Shown here: one piece after another, positions 43,704 to 52,761 of the stretch
How the letters are laid out: each line of letters opens with the position of its first letter
How positions within the stretch are numbered: position 1 is the stretch's first letter
DNA from: CAYVBJ01 sp964415185
GTDB lineage: Bacteria; Bacteroidota; Rhodothermia; Balneolales; Balneolaceae
Reading direction: 5' to 3'
Assembly: GCA_964415185.1 (NCBI GenBank)
Contig: CAYPZI010000004.1
Location: 4,349 to 68,348 of the forward strand
DNA length: 64,000 nucleotides
Made by a program: the position numbers and the translations under genes
The notes under the pieces: generated by a model
Database searches by the model: none
What the model was told of the DNA's origin: nothing
What the model saw: only the letters and a program-made list of their open reading frames with translations

Positions 43704-43718
43704 GTTAACCGGATCCAA

Positions 43719-44702
43719 TTAATTTAAAGATGATATAATCTTATCATTTACATTCTGTTTTACAAATTTTGCGGCATTTAAAATCATATTTTTAATGGCA
43801 ACCGGCGTACTCCCGCCATGTCCCACCATGCTAACACCGTTTACACCGAGAAAAGGCACACCTCCCACATGTTCATAATTAAAGGAGTCTAAAGCTCCGG
43901 ACACAGTTGAAATAATCTTCCGCTGTAGTTCTTTAGCAGTGTTGTTTTTTTTAAACTGATCTTTCATCAGAAAATGAAGTGTTTCTGGAAATGATTCGCC
44001 AAATTTGAGAAGTATATTGCCAACCATCCCATTACAGAGGAAAATATCTGTTTCAGCTTTAAAAATATCCTTGCCTTCAATATTTCCGCTGAAATTTGAA
44101 CATTCCTTTAATAACAGATGAGCTTCTTTAAGTATCTCCGTACCTTTTTCCGGTTCATGCCCTACATTCAACAAGCCAACAGTCGGATCCGGGATTTGCA
44201 TAACTTCTCTTGCATAAACCGTAGCCATAACGGCAAACTGAACATAAAATTCAGGTTTCAGGTCAAGGTTAGCTCCCGCATCTACCAGCACCCTGAATCC
44301 TTTTACGGTTGGAAACATGGCTGCGATGGTTGGCCTGAAAACTCCTTCAAGCTTACCAAGAAGCAAGGTGGATGCAGCCAGCAAGGCTCCCGTATTCCCG
44401 GCACTGACAAAAGCATCGCACATCCCTTCCTTTTGTGTTGCAATACCTTTTACGATGGATGAATTTATCTTGGATTTTACGGCAGATGCCGGTGATTCGT
44501 CCATTAAAATAATTTCAGAAGCGTGCAGTATTGAAATCCTGCTTTTATCACCATTTGACTTCTCCAGCTCTTCCTCTATCATTTGTTCCGGACCAACCAA
44601 GATCACCTGCAACTCTTTATCATGGCTACAGGCATCAATTGCCCCTAAAACCGGATTTTTCGGGTAAAAGTCCCCCCCTACAGCGTCAACAGCGATTTTC
44701 AT
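43719..44702 (-). CDS. plsX: Phosphate acyltransferase PlsX
   Basis: A 327-residue PlsX, which makes acyl-phosphate from acyl-ACP for phosphatidic acid synthesis. The start KIAVDAVGGDFYPKNPVLGA, the middle FVSAGNTGALLAASTLLLGK, and DAFNYEH-like C-terminal block (DSFNYEHVGGVPFLGVNGVS) are family signatures. It lies between rpmF (15 bp) and fabH, the classic yceD-rpmF-plsX-fab order. PlsY, its usual partner, is not in the window. Confidence 0.96.
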   Translation of the reverse strand: MKIAVDAVGGDFYPKNPVLGAIDACSHDKELQVILVGPEQMIEEELEKSNGDKSRISILHASEIILMDESPASAVKSKINSSIVKGIATQKEGMCDAFVSAGNTGALLAASTLLLGKLEGVFRPTIAAMFPTVKGFRVLVDAGANLDLKPEFYVQFAVMATVYAREVMQIPDPTVGLLNVGHEPEKGTEILKEAHLLLKECSNFSGNIEGKDIFKAETDIFLCNGMVGNILLKFGESFPETLHFLMKDQFKKNNTAKELQRKIISTVSGALDSFNYEHVGGVPFLGVNGVSMVGHGGSTPVAIKNMILNAAKFVKQNVNDKIISSLN

Positions 44703-44717
44703 TATAAATAAATCCCG

Positions 44718-44897
44718 TTATCTGGTTACATCGAGTACTTGCCTTCCACGATAATAACCACACTCCATACAAACATGATGATGCCGATGCAATGCACCAC
44801 AATTGGAGCACTCGGTTAGCGGAACATCAGCAATCTTGTGGTGCGAACGACGCTTGTCACGTCTTGCTTTGGATGTTTTTCTTTTTGGATGTGCCAT
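44718..44897 (-). CDS. rpmF: 50S ribosomal protein L32
   Basis: A 59-residue L32, shorter than many gene callers' limits but certain from sequence: MAHPKRKTSKARRDKRRSHH, then a zinc-ribbon CSNC (30-33) and CMEC (43-46) and the tail YYRGRQVLDV. All four zinc cysteines are present, so this is the zinc-bound form. It lies between yceD (20 bp) and plsX (15 bp), its typical place. Confidence 0.97.
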   Translation of the reverse strand: MAHPKRKTSKARRDKRRSHHKIADVPLTECSNCGALHRHHHVCMECGYYRGRQVLDVTR

Positions 44898-44917
44898 TCG
44901 ATTCTAAATTATGATGT

Positions 44918-45433
44918 TTAATTTTCTGTTTTTAATTTTTTAAGAGCTTCCCACCTTGGGTCAATACTGTCTTCATCCTGTTCGGAATCACCAAATTTTT
45001 TCACTTCAAAATCTTTAGCTTTGCCTTTGCTGTCAACAAATTTCGGATGCAATTTTTTTACAGGAATTTGAAGCAGGATTGTATCCCTGACCTCGTTTTC
45101 AATATTTAATTCAAGTGACGGTGGTATCGGTTTAACCGCTGATTTTTCAGAAATCACAATTTCGGTTTCATCAGCACTGTATACAACTTTGTACGATCCG
45201 CTGATGGTTTTTGAAAACTCTTCCAATGACCTGTCACATATAAGTTTCAAATCTGCCCGGACATCAAAATTGATATCGATAAACCTTTCGGATTTAAAAA
45301 AACGTACATCAATTTCAGCTTGTTGAAGAAATGAATCGTCAAAATCCAGATCATCTTCGGATAAATATATACTTTCGGTGCTTTCACCATCCGGTATATT
45401 TTGAATCTGAAATTGTAGATTTTTTTCTTCCAC
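44918..45433 (-). CDS. yceD: DUF177 family protein YceD
   Basis: A 171-residue YceD/DUF177 protein, which in other bacteria is linked with 23S rRNA processing and sits before rpmF. The core CDRSLEEFSKTISGSYKVVY (about 70-90) and the C-terminal DPRWEALKKLK are the family signatures, although the DUF177 cysteine pair is reduced to one cysteine. It follows the deoxynucleoside kinase gene by 41 bp and precedes rpmF by 20 bp. Confidence 0.88.
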   Translation of the reverse strand: MEEKNLQFQIQNIPDGESTESIYLSEDDLDFDDSFLQQAEIDVRFFKSERFIDINFDVRADLKLICDRSLEEFSKTISGSYKVVYSADETEIVISEKSAVKPIPPSLELNIENEVRDTILLQIPVKKLHPKFVDSKGKAKDFEVKKFGDSEQDEDSIDPRWEALKKLKTEN

Positions 45434-45474
45434 GACAGCTTATAAAAATAGAAAGATATGTAATCGAAAGCAAT

Positions 45475-46107
45475 TCAGTTAAAAAGTCCGAACAGCCTTT
45501 GTTCAATCAGATTGATAACCGTACCCAAATCTTCTTTACTATTCACAAAATCCAGATCGTCCGTATCAATAATTAATTTCTGATGCTGATATCTGTCAAT
45601 CCAGTTTTCATAAAGTTTATTCAGGCGTTCAAGGTAATCGATACGGATGGAATTTTCATACTCCCTGCCTCTTTGCTGGATTTGCCTTACCAGTGTTGGC
45701 ACCTGTGCCCTCAAATAGATCAGCAAATGGGGAGGTTCCAGAAAAGCCGTCATTTCCCTGAAAAGGGTCTGGTAATTATTATAATCCCTTTCACTCATCA
45801 ATGCCATGTCATACAAGTTCCTGGCAAATATTTCTGCATCTTCGTAAATGGTCCTGTCCTGGATAAGGCTTTTCGGGTTCGCAAGCAATTTTTTATGATG
45901 GTTGAAACGGCTCGAAAGAAAGTATATCTGAAGATTAAAACTCCATCTCCGCATATCTTCGTAAAAATCAGAGAGGTAAGGGTTGTCATCTACCGATTCA
46001 TAATAGGCATCCCACCCGAAATGCTTTGCCAACAACCCGGTAAGTGATGACTTTCCTGCCCCGATATTGCCGGCTACGGCTATAAATTTAAACTTTTTAT
46101 CTCCCAT
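45475..46107 (-). CDS. Deoxynucleoside kinase (dNK/dCK/dGK family)
   Basis: A 210-residue kinase that phosphorylates salvaged deoxynucleosides. The P-loop GNIGAGKSSL is at 13-22, followed by YESVDDNPYLSDFYEDMRRW, the DRT motif in IQDRTIYEDAEIFARNLYDM, and the LID region RQIQQRGREYENSIRIDYLE. Substrate preference is not clear from sequence. It lies 12 bp after pgi and 41 bp before yceD; with ThyA and DHFR it adds a second nucleotide step to this leftward group. Confidence 0.92.
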   Translation of the reverse strand: MGDKKFKFIAVAGNIGAGKSSLTGLLAKHFGWDAYYESVDDNPYLSDFYEDMRRWSFNLQIYFLSSRFNHHKKLLANPKSLIQDRTIYEDAEIFARNLYDMALMSERDYNNYQTLFREMTAFLEPPHLLIYLRAQVPTLVRQIQQRGREYENSIRIDYLERLNKLYENWIDRYQHQKLIIDTDDLDFVNSKEDLGTVINLIEQRLFGLFN

Positions 46108-46119
46108 TGATTTTCCCTG

Positions 46120-47412
46120 TCATCCATTTTTGCCAAGAATGCGATACATTGCCTTCTTGTAATTTTCAACACCGGGTTGATTAAAAGGATTAACCCCAAG
46201 CATATATACATAAACAGCGGTAAACATCTCATAAAAATAGATTAATTCCCCGATCTGTTGTTCATTCAGTTTGTCGATTTGAATTCGGATTAAAGGCACG
46301 CCGCCTTCAATATGAGCTTCACAGGTTCCTTTTTGGGCACTTCTGTTTATTTCGTGAAAGGATTTACCTGCAAGGTAGTTCAGCTCATCCGTATTATCTT
46401 CGGTTTCAGGGACAATCAAATTGGCAATTGGATTTTCAATCGAAAGTATTGTTTCCATCGCATTCCGCCTTCCCTGTTGAATCATCTGGCCTATACTGTG
46501 CAGATCCGTTGAAAAAGAAGCAACAGCGGGAAAGATGCCTTTTCCGTCTTTACCCTCACTCTCACCCAAAAGCTGCTGGATCCACTGGGTGATGCCTTTT
46601 AATTCGGGTTCAAACGAACTAATAATATCCAAATCCGTGCGGTTATTCTGCAGTATATACCTGATAGATGCGTATTCGAGTAACTCTTCATGACCGGTTT
46701 CCAGTTTCTCATATTCATGTACTGCACCGTAATAAAGGGTCTGGATATCGATTCCTGCTACCGCTATTGGCAGCAGGCCTACCGGGGTCAAAACCGAATA
46801 TCGTCCCCCGATGTCATCCGGAATTATGTATTTTTTATATCCTTCCGCTTCAATTAGTTTATTTAGTATCCCTTTTTCCCTGCTGGTAGTTGCGATAATT
46901 CTTTTGCGGGATTCTTCTCCATATTTTTCTTTGAGCCATTCCCTCAATAACCTGAAAGAGAGTGCGGTTTCAAGAGTTGTTCCTGATTTCGAAATTACAT
47001 TCAAATAAACACTTTTTTCAGTACCATCAGGATTTGGCTGGTCAAGAATCCTGATCAGTTCCTTGAGATAACGGCCGCTCATGTGATGCCCTGCGTAGAT
47101 TATATCAGGCTTTTTACGCCTCAAAGCGGGTTTCAGGGATTCAATCACGGCTTTGGCTCCAAGATAGGACCCGCCTATACCGCATAGTATAAATATATCC
47201 GCTTTTTCCCTTATTTCTTCTGCCAGGCTCGATATTTCATCGATTTCCGCATCATTGGGATGCTTCATAATACGCCGCCAGCCCAACCACTCGGAACCAA
47301 GCCCAGTTCCCGACTGAACCAGTTTCAATGCATTTTCGGCTACGAGTTTTGTATTTGAAAGTTCGCCTTTGCTTATAAAATTTAGTGCACCGCTTACGTC
47401 TGTTCGGATCAT
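46120..47412 (-). CDS. pgi: Glucose-6-phosphate isomerase
   Basis: A 430-residue PGI interconverting glucose-6-phosphate and fructose-6-phosphate. The phosphate-binding GIGGSYLGAKAVIESLKP and SKSGTTLETALSFRLLREWL identify the SIS-fold family. Length fits the shorter Firmicute/Thermotoga-like group. The segment SVLTPVGLLPIAVAGIDIQT is standard. It lies 9 bp after pfkA, and its product is the substrate of PfkA. Confidence 0.96.
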   Translation of the reverse strand: MIRTDVSGALNFISKGELSNTKLVAENALKLVQSGTGLGSEWLGWRRIMKHPNDAEIDEISSLAEEIREKADIFILCGIGGSYLGAKAVIESLKPALRRKKPDIIYAGHHMSGRYLKELIRILDQPNPDGTEKSVYLNVISKSGTTLETALSFRLLREWLKEKYGEESRKRIIATTSREKGILNKLIEAEGYKKYIIPDDIGGRYSVLTPVGLLPIAVAGIDIQTLYYGAVHEYEKLETGHEELLEYASIRYILQNNRTDLDIISSFEPELKGITQWIQQLLGESEGKDGKGIFPAVASFSTDLHSIGQMIQQGRRNAMETILSIENPIANLIVPETEDNTDELNYLAGKSFHEINRSAQKGTCEAHIEGGVPLIRIQIDKLNEQQIGELIYFYEMFTAVYVYMLGVNPFNQPGVENYKKAMYRILGKNG

Positions 47413-47421
47413 ACTGATTTT

Positions 47422-48390
47422 TTACCTGAGTAGTTTTGCAAGTTCAAGGAGCTCAAAATTGATGTCTTTTTTCTTTCCATAAGTCATTCTCAAAGGGGTA
47501 ATTTTTATTGATTTATTGACAATTCCAACCATCACCTGAGAATGCCCTTCTAGTAATGTTCTAACGGCTGCCGCTCCCAGCCGGCTGGCCAGAACACGGT
47601 CTCTTGCCGTGGGGTTACCGCCTCTCTGGATATGTCCGAGAATGGTAACTCTCATTTCGTATTTTTCAAAGTCAGGCCGGATTTTCTCAGCCAGTTTCAG
47701 TGCACCTCCGGTTTCATCTCCCTCGGCGATTACAACTATACTTGAACGCCTCTGATTCTTTAAAACAGTTTTTAGAGAGTTTCGCACTTCATCAACGTCT
47801 GTCAGTGATTCAGGCAGGAGAATTAGCTCGGCTCCGACCGATATCCCCGTTTCAAGTGCAATAAAGCCTGCATCACGTCCCATTACTTCCACCAGGAAAA
47901 GCCTGTCGTGGGCATCGGCTGTATCACGAACTTTATCGATGGCCTCAACGGCGGTATTGAGTGCCGTATCATAACCGATGGTTTCATCTGTACCGACCAG
48001 GTCATTATCGATTGTTCCGGGCACACCTATTACACAGGTGCCATGTTCCTGGCTTAGTAATGTAGCCCCCTGAAATGTACCATCACCGCCAATAACAATC
48101 AGGCCATCAATTTTTTCTTTCTTAAGTACTTTTGCGGCTTTCTTTCTACCCTCTTTAGTCCGGAATTCTTCCGATCTTGCAGATTTCAGTACGGTGCCCC
48201 CTCGCTGAATGATATTGGAGACAGTTGTGTTTTCTATTTCTTTTACATCGCCCTCAATCAGGCCCTGGTATCCCCTGGTGATTGCTTTGATTTGAAGATT
48301 ATTAGAAAGAGCAGTCCTGACGGCAGCCCTGAACGCAGCATTCATACCGGGGGCATCACCGCCACTTGTTAAAATTGCAATTGTTTTCAA
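47422..48390 (-). CDS. pfkA: ATP-dependent 6-phosphofructokinase
   Basis: A 322-residue PfkA phosphorylating fructose-6-phosphate. Signatures are LTSGGDAPGMNAAFRAAVRT, VIGGDGTFQGA, PGTIDNDLVGTDETIGYDTA, and LGHIQRGGNPTARDRVLASR. The GGDGT sequence, with Gly rather than Asp at the critical position, indicates ATP rather than pyrophosphate as donor. It is the first gene of the leftward pfkA-to-rnc run and lies 128 bp from the divergent polyprenyl synthase gene. Confidence 0.96.
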   Translation of the reverse strand: MKTIAILTSGGDAPGMNAAFRAAVRTALSNNLQIKAITRGYQGLIEGDVKEIENTTVSNIIQRGGTVLKSARSEEFRTKEGRKKAAKVLKKEKIDGLIVIGGDGTFQGATLLSQEHGTCVIGVPGTIDNDLVGTDETIGYDTALNTAVEAIDKVRDTADAHDRLFLVEVMGRDAGFIALETGISVGAELILLPESLTDVDEVRNSLKTVLKNQRRSSIVVIAEGDETGGALKLAEKIRPDFEKYEMRVTILGHIQRGGNPTARDRVLASRLGAAAVRTLLEGHSQVMVGIVNKSIKITPLRMTYGKKKDINFELLELAKLLR

Positions 48391-48482
48391 TTGGTTGAAT
48401 ATATTGTTAGCATTAATGGTTGAGAAAGAATAAAACTAATCAGCCTTTTTACATAGCGCAAATAATTATTCCGTAAATTAAT

Positions 48483-48490
48483 TAAATTTG
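48483..48490 (+). promoter_or_regulatory. Candidate promoter -7 element of the polyprenyl synthase gene
   Basis: TAAATTTG at 48483-48490 matches the Bacteroidetes -7 consensus TAnnTTTG exactly, 28 bases before the ATG at 48519. No clear TTG is found at the -33 distance. The 128-bp gap is shared with divergent pfkA. Confidence 0.4.
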
Positions 48491-48518
48491 ATCTCTACTT
48501 TGCAGTAAATTAAAATAA

Positions 48519-49532
48519 ATGTCTGACGAGACTATAATCCAAGAACATCTGAAAAATCCCTCCTCCACCTCCCTTAAGGAAGTCACGGAGCCGGTACAAT
48601 CTAACCTCGAAATTTTCAGAACGTTTTTTAAAAATGAAATCAGCAGCGATGTTGTATTGCTGGATCAGATCATCAGGTACCTTTTGAGGCAAAAAGGTAA
48701 GGAAATTCGGCCTACTTTGGTATTGATGAGTGCGAGAATGTTCGGGGATATTTCCACACGCAGTTATGTTGCAGCAACCATGATTGAGCTGTTGCACACC
48801 GCCACGCTTATTCATGACGATGTAGTAGATGAAGCCGACAAACGCAGGGGGTTTCTGAGCATTAATAAAATCTGGAAAAATAAGGCCGGTGTCCTCCTTG
48901 GTGATTTTTTGCTTTCAAAGGGATTGCTGATTGCACTTGAGCACGAAGAGTATCAGCTACTTCAGGTACTCTCTGATTCGGTGAAAAAAATGAGTGAAGG
49001 AGAGCTTCGCCAGCTTAAAACTTCCAAGCTTTTTAATATGACGGAAGACCGCTACTATCAAATTATTTCGGAAAAGACAGCCAGCTTAATTGCAGCTTGC
49101 TGCCAGTGTGGTACTATTACTGCAACAGGTGACCGAAAAAAACAGCAGGCTATGTACGAAATCGGAATGGACATTGGAATGGCTTTTCAAATCAAAGACG
49201 ACCTGTTTGATTACGGGCTTGATGATGTGGGAAAACCCAAACGAAATGATATCAAGGAGAGAAAGGTAACCCTTCCCCTTATTAAAGCGATGCAGAAAGC
49301 AGGAAAGGCTTCATTGCTTGCCAGAAAACTCATGAGAAAACAGTCTAAGTCACAAAATGATATCGACAAAATCGTATCTTTTGTTCACGAATATAACGGG
49401 CTCGAAATGGCAAAAAAGGAGATGATGATTTTTTCCGAGAGGGCTGTTAATCGTTTAAACACCCTTGATATTGAACAGGGGCAGGATGATTTTGAAGCTC
49501 TCGTTAGCTTTATCATCAACAGAAAAAAATAA
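48519..49532 (+). CDS. ispB: Polyprenyl diphosphate synthase (octaprenyl/solanesyl type)
   Basis: A 337-residue trans-isoprenyl diphosphate synthase producing the menaquinone side chain. The first aspartate-rich motif is in ATLIHDDVVDEADKRRG, and the second in AFQIKDDLFDYGLDDVGKPK. Chain length is set by residues upstream of the first motif (ATMIELLHTA), which lack bulky aromatics, so a long product (about C35-C40) is likely. The gene opens a rightward group with lpxH and the PBP1A gene, 6 bp before the next start. Confidence 0.92.
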   Translation: MSDETIIQEHLKNPSSTSLKEVTEPVQSNLEIFRTFFKNEISSDVVLLDQIIRYLLRQKGKEIRPTLVLMSARMFGDISTRSYVAATMIELLHTATLIHDDVVDEADKRRGFLSINKIWKNKAGVLLGDFLLSKGLLIALEHEEYQLLQVLSDSVKKMSEGELRQLKTSKLFNMTEDRYYQIISEKTASLIAACCQCGTITATGDRKKQQAMYEIGMDIGMAFQIKDDLFDYGLDDVGKPKRNDIKERKVTLPLIKAMQKAGKASLLARKLMRKQSKSQNDIDKIVSFVHEYNGLEMAKKEMMIFSERAVNRLNTLDIEQGQDDFEALVSFIINRKK

Positions 49533-49538
49533 GCTCAC

Positions 49539-50324
49539 ATGGATTATATCTTCATATCTGATGTGCATTTAGGGGCATTTGACGACGAAAAAAACAGGCG
49601 GATTGAAAAGGATTTAATAGGTCTGATTGATTTTTGTGACGAAAAAAATATCACACCTGTACTGCTAGGCGATATTTTTGATTACTGGATGGAATTCCCG
49701 TTCATTATTCCCGATATCGGAACGGCGTTGTTAAACAGGTTCCGGAAATTTAACAGAAACCGCCAACCTGTCATATACATAACCGGCAACCACGATAACT
49801 GGACAAACGGATATTTTAAAAATTCCGGGTTTGATGTTGAACACGAATACCGGCTCTTGAATTTCGAAAATAAAAAGATCTTACTGCTTCACGGTGATGG
49901 CCTTTCCGACAGAAAATTTCAGCTTCCCCGGCCTGCTTTTCACCGAATCATCAGGAACAAGATATTCGTAAAATTTTTTCAATCGGTTCTCTCCCCTAAA
50001 ACTGCACTCGGGGTAATGAAAAAGTTTTCATCTTACAGCAGAAAAAAAGAATCCAATAATGTTGAAAAACTCAACAACTGGGCGAAAGACATACTGAATA
50101 ACTCTGAAATTGATTACATTTTAAGCGGACACGATCATATTCCAAGAAAGGAAACATTTAGAGGAGGATTCTATTTAAATGGTGGCGCTTTCAGTGAAAA
50201 CAACAGTGTAATTTATTACTCAAATAAAGAATTCTCAATGGTTACCTGGAATACAATTAACAGGACTTTAGAGCCGTTAAATAAAACTGATGAATATAAT
50301 CCTCTTGAATTAATCAATGAATAA
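49539..50324 (+). CDS. lpxH: UDP-2,3-diacylglucosamine hydrolase-like metallophosphatase (LpxH type)
   Basis: A 261-residue calcineurin-like phosphoesterase. Metal motifs are FISDVHLGAFDDEKN, LLGDIFDYWMEFPF, ITGNHDNW, LLHGDGLSDR and LSGHDHIPR, with the arrangement of LpxH/LpxH2, which cleaves UDP-diacylglucosamine in lipid A synthesis. Related UDP-sugar hydrolases in Bacteroidetes share this plan, so the substrate is likely but unproven. It ends with an 8-bp overlap into the PBP1A gene. Confidence 0.85.
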   Translation: MDYIFISDVHLGAFDDEKNRRIEKDLIGLIDFCDEKNITPVLLGDIFDYWMEFPFIIPDIGTALLNRFRKFNRNRQPVIYITGNHDNWTNGYFKNSGFDVEHEYRLLNFENKKILLLHGDGLSDRKFQLPRPAFHRIIRNKIFVKFFQSVLSPKTALGVMKKFSSYSRKKESNNVEKLNNWAKDILNNSEIDYILSGHDHIPRKETFRGGFYLNGGAFSENNSVIYYSNKEFSMVTWNTINRTLEPLNKTDEYNPLELINE

Positions 50325-52605
50325 CAATAAGGATTTCGATAAGGAGCGGTATTTTAATGATCCCGAATATAGAAATGAGATCCGGGAAAAAAGGAAAAAG
50401 AATCATTTGCCTTCGAAAATAAAAACTACTTTACTTTCAATCGTTGGCATTATTTTTTTGGCAGCAGGCGGATACCTGATTTATCTCGTGAACGGGCTGC
50501 CTTCCATCCAGGAACTTGAAAACCCTGAAACCGCGATTGCTTCGGTAGTAAAAAGCCGTGACGGCGCTATACTTGATCGATTTTTTGTAGAAAACCGGAC
50601 GTGGGTCCGCTATGAAGAAATATCGCCGAATGTAATCAACGCACTTGTAGCCACCGAAGATCACCGTTTTTACGAGCACTGGGGGATGGATATGGTTCGC
50701 ACCCTGGCAATTCCCTACCATATCCTGAGAGGCAATCCCCAGGGTGGCTCAACAATAAGCCAGCAGCTTGCCAGAAATCTCTATAGAAAAATCGGAAGGG
50801 AATTTTCCATTACCCGGAAATTAAGGGAGATGATAACAGCCATACAGATCGAGCAAAACTATACGAAGAGAGAAATCATAGAAATGTATTTGAATACGGT
50901 TGAGTATAGTAACAGTGCTTTTGGAATTGAATCGGCTGCTCAAACACACTTCAGTAAACCTGCAAGTGATTTAAACCTTCCCGAAGCTGCCACACTTATT
51001 GGGGTTTTGCAGGCAGTATCTGCATACAATCCCCGATTTCACCCTGAGAGGTCGCAAGCCCGCCGGAATATTGTTCTCAGGCAGATGCTTAAAAGAGGAT
51101 TTATCACGGAAGAAATTTATCAAAACCTTGCTGATGAACCGATTGTTCTTAATTACAATCCACCATCCAAATCAAACAGGGAGAGCCGTTACTTCGGTGA
51201 ATATGTAAGGCTGAGAGTTCAGGATTGGGCGGAAAAAAACGGGTTCGACCTCAACAAAGACGGGCTCACGATTCACACTACCATTGATTCAAGAATGCAA
51301 CGGCATGCTGAAAGAGCGCTTCGTGAAAAACTGGATTCACTGCAGGTTTTATTTGAAAAAGAGTGGACATCACCCGGCGGAGATTACATGGATAAACTAT
51401 GGAAAGAATATCCGCAGTTTCTTAACAGTTTTATCAGGGAAACCGACCGGTATAAAAATGCTTTTTCGAAATATGAGACCAAACTGGAAAAGGTTGTTTT
51501 CGATTCACTTTATGCCAATGAAGCATTTATAGATTCCGTTAAAAAAGCAAATACAAGGCTCCAGGCAAGTTTTACTGCAATTGACCCGAATAACGGCAGC
51601 ATTTTAGCATGGATAGGCGGCGGAGATTTCGGCAATAAACAATTTGACCATGTGTATCAGTCGCGCCGGCAGGCGGGCTCTACATTTAAACCTTTTGTAT
51701 ATGCCATAGCTATTGATAACGGCTACATGCCTTATCATAAATTTTCGAAGTATCCCACCAAATTCTTCGACCGGTCCGGCCAGGTTTGGGATCCTAAAGA
51801 CCCGTCTATTCCCGAAGGCCCTGAGATGGTAAGTATTCGCGAAGGCCTTGCACGAAGCCTTAACAATGTTACAGTAAGGCTGCTGCCCGAAATAGCAGGT
51901 GCCCCCGGCACGAACCGCCTGCAGGATCTTGACCCTGCCGCTCGGCGAATCAAGGAGATGGCCCAGAGTTTCGGAATTAATATGAACAATACGAGGGCAT
52001 ACCCCTCTATTGCATTGGGTACCGCAGAGGTTTCGCTGCTGGACCTGGTAAGCGCTTATACAACCTTCGTAAACAAAGGGGTCCACATTGACCCGATTGC
52101 CATTACCCGCATCGAAGATAAAGAGGGAAATGTGCTTGTGGAATATTTTCCGGAGTATACCGGTGAGGTTATCAGCCCGGAAACCGCCTACATCATGATT
52201 GATCTGATGAGGGGAGTTATCCGGGGCGGTGAAGATTTTTACGGCACAGGTGTCCGGCTTCGAAATGGTTATAATGTACAACAGGATGTAGCCGGCAAAA
52301 CAGGTACAACGCAAAACAGTTCGGATAACTGGTTTGTGGCTATGATGCCTCATATAGTGATGGGGGCCTGGGTAGGCGGCGAAGACTACCGGCTCCGGTT
52401 CCCAAACAGCAACGGAATCGGGCAGGGTGCAAGATCCGCTCTACCGATTGTAGGACAGTTTATCAATTATGCCACTTCAAATGAGAATACTCCATGGAGT
52501 TACAGGGGTTTCGAGCCCCCGCCGGGATTTGTTATGCCGGAAGACCCCGAAAAAGATGGCAGCGAGGTTGTCAGTGACGAGAAAAAAGGCCGGATTGGCT
52601 GGTAG
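50317..52605 (+). CDS. mrcA: Penicillin-binding protein 1A (bifunctional transglycosylase/transpeptidase)
   Basis: A 762-residue class A PBP. After a basic cytosolic tail comes one helix (about 37-55), the GT51 glycosyltransferase (ATEDHRFYEHWGMDMVRTLA, then GGSTISQQLARNLYRKIGRE) and the transpeptidase with the active serine S455 in QAGSTFKPF, the SLNN motif, and K661 in GKTGTTQNSSDNWF. It polymerises and crosslinks peptidoglycan. The stop codon TAG is directly followed by repeat sequence. A 249-codon antisense frame lies opposite but has no family signature. Confidence 0.95.
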   Translation: MNNNKDFDKERYFNDPEYRNEIREKRKKNHLPSKIKTTLLSIVGIIFLAAGGYLIYLVNGLPSIQELENPETAIASVVKSRDGAILDRFFVENRTWVRYEEISPNVINALVATEDHRFYEHWGMDMVRTLAIPYHILRGNPQGGSTISQQLARNLYRKIGREFSITRKLREMITAIQIEQNYTKREIIEMYLNTVEYSNSAFGIESAAQTHFSKPASDLNLPEAATLIGVLQAVSAYNPRFHPERSQARRNIVLRQMLKRGFITEEIYQNLADEPIVLNYNPPSKSNRESRYFGEYVRLRVQDWAEKNGFDLNKDGLTIHTTIDSRMQRHAERALREKLDSLQVLFEKEWTSPGGDYMDKLWKEYPQFLNSFIRETDRYKNAFSKYETKLEKVVFDSLYANEAFIDSVKKANTRLQASFTAIDPNNGSILAWIGGGDFGNKQFDHVYQSRRQAGSTFKPFVYAIAIDNGYMPYHKFSKYPTKFFDRSGQVWDPKDPSIPEGPEMVSIREGLARSLNNVTVRLLPEIAGAPGTNRLQDLDPAARRIKEMAQSFGINMNNTRAYPSIALGTAEVSLLDLVSAYTTFVNKGVHIDPIAITRIEDKEGNVLVEYFPEYTGEVISPETAYIMIDLMRGVIRGGEDFYGTGVRLRNGYNVQQDVAGKTGTTQNSSDNWFVAMMPHIVMGAWVGGEDYRLRFPNSNGIGQGARSALPIVGQFINYATSNENTPWSYRGFEPPPGFVMPEDPEKDGSEVVSDEKKGRIGW

Positions 52606-52624
52606 TGTTGTGTCAATTATAATC

Positions 52625-52727
52625 TGTCGTAAGAAACCCGCAAAGTTTCTTTTCTGAAATGGCATTACGTTAGATAAATAGAAGCAACTCCGAGATAAAA
52701 CTTTGCGGGTTTACAGTTGACATGACA
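52625..52727 (-). repeat. 103-bp repeat module, copy 2 (inverted, identical to 151-253)
   Basis: It lies between the PBP1A stop and the Crp/Fnr gene, in the 156-bp gap 52606-52761, which holds nothing else recognisable. Arms AAACCCGCAAAGTTT (52634-52648) and AAACTTTGCGGGTTT (52698-52712) flank the same 49-base centre. The left flank starting TAGTGTTGTGTCAA overlaps the PBP1A stop codon (52603-52605), like the related repeat at 34337. The unit may tile directly onto coding ends. Confidence 0.85.
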
Positions 52728-52761
52728 ATTTTTAAATAAAGATAACTTAATCAGCACTCTC

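Noticed and set aside
51604..52353. 249-codon open frame on the minus strand opposite PBP1A
   Set aside because: It lies wholly inside the transpeptidase domain, whose GSTFK and KTGT motifs are on the plus strand. The antisense peptide has no recognisable domain and is rich in residues expected from reverse reading.
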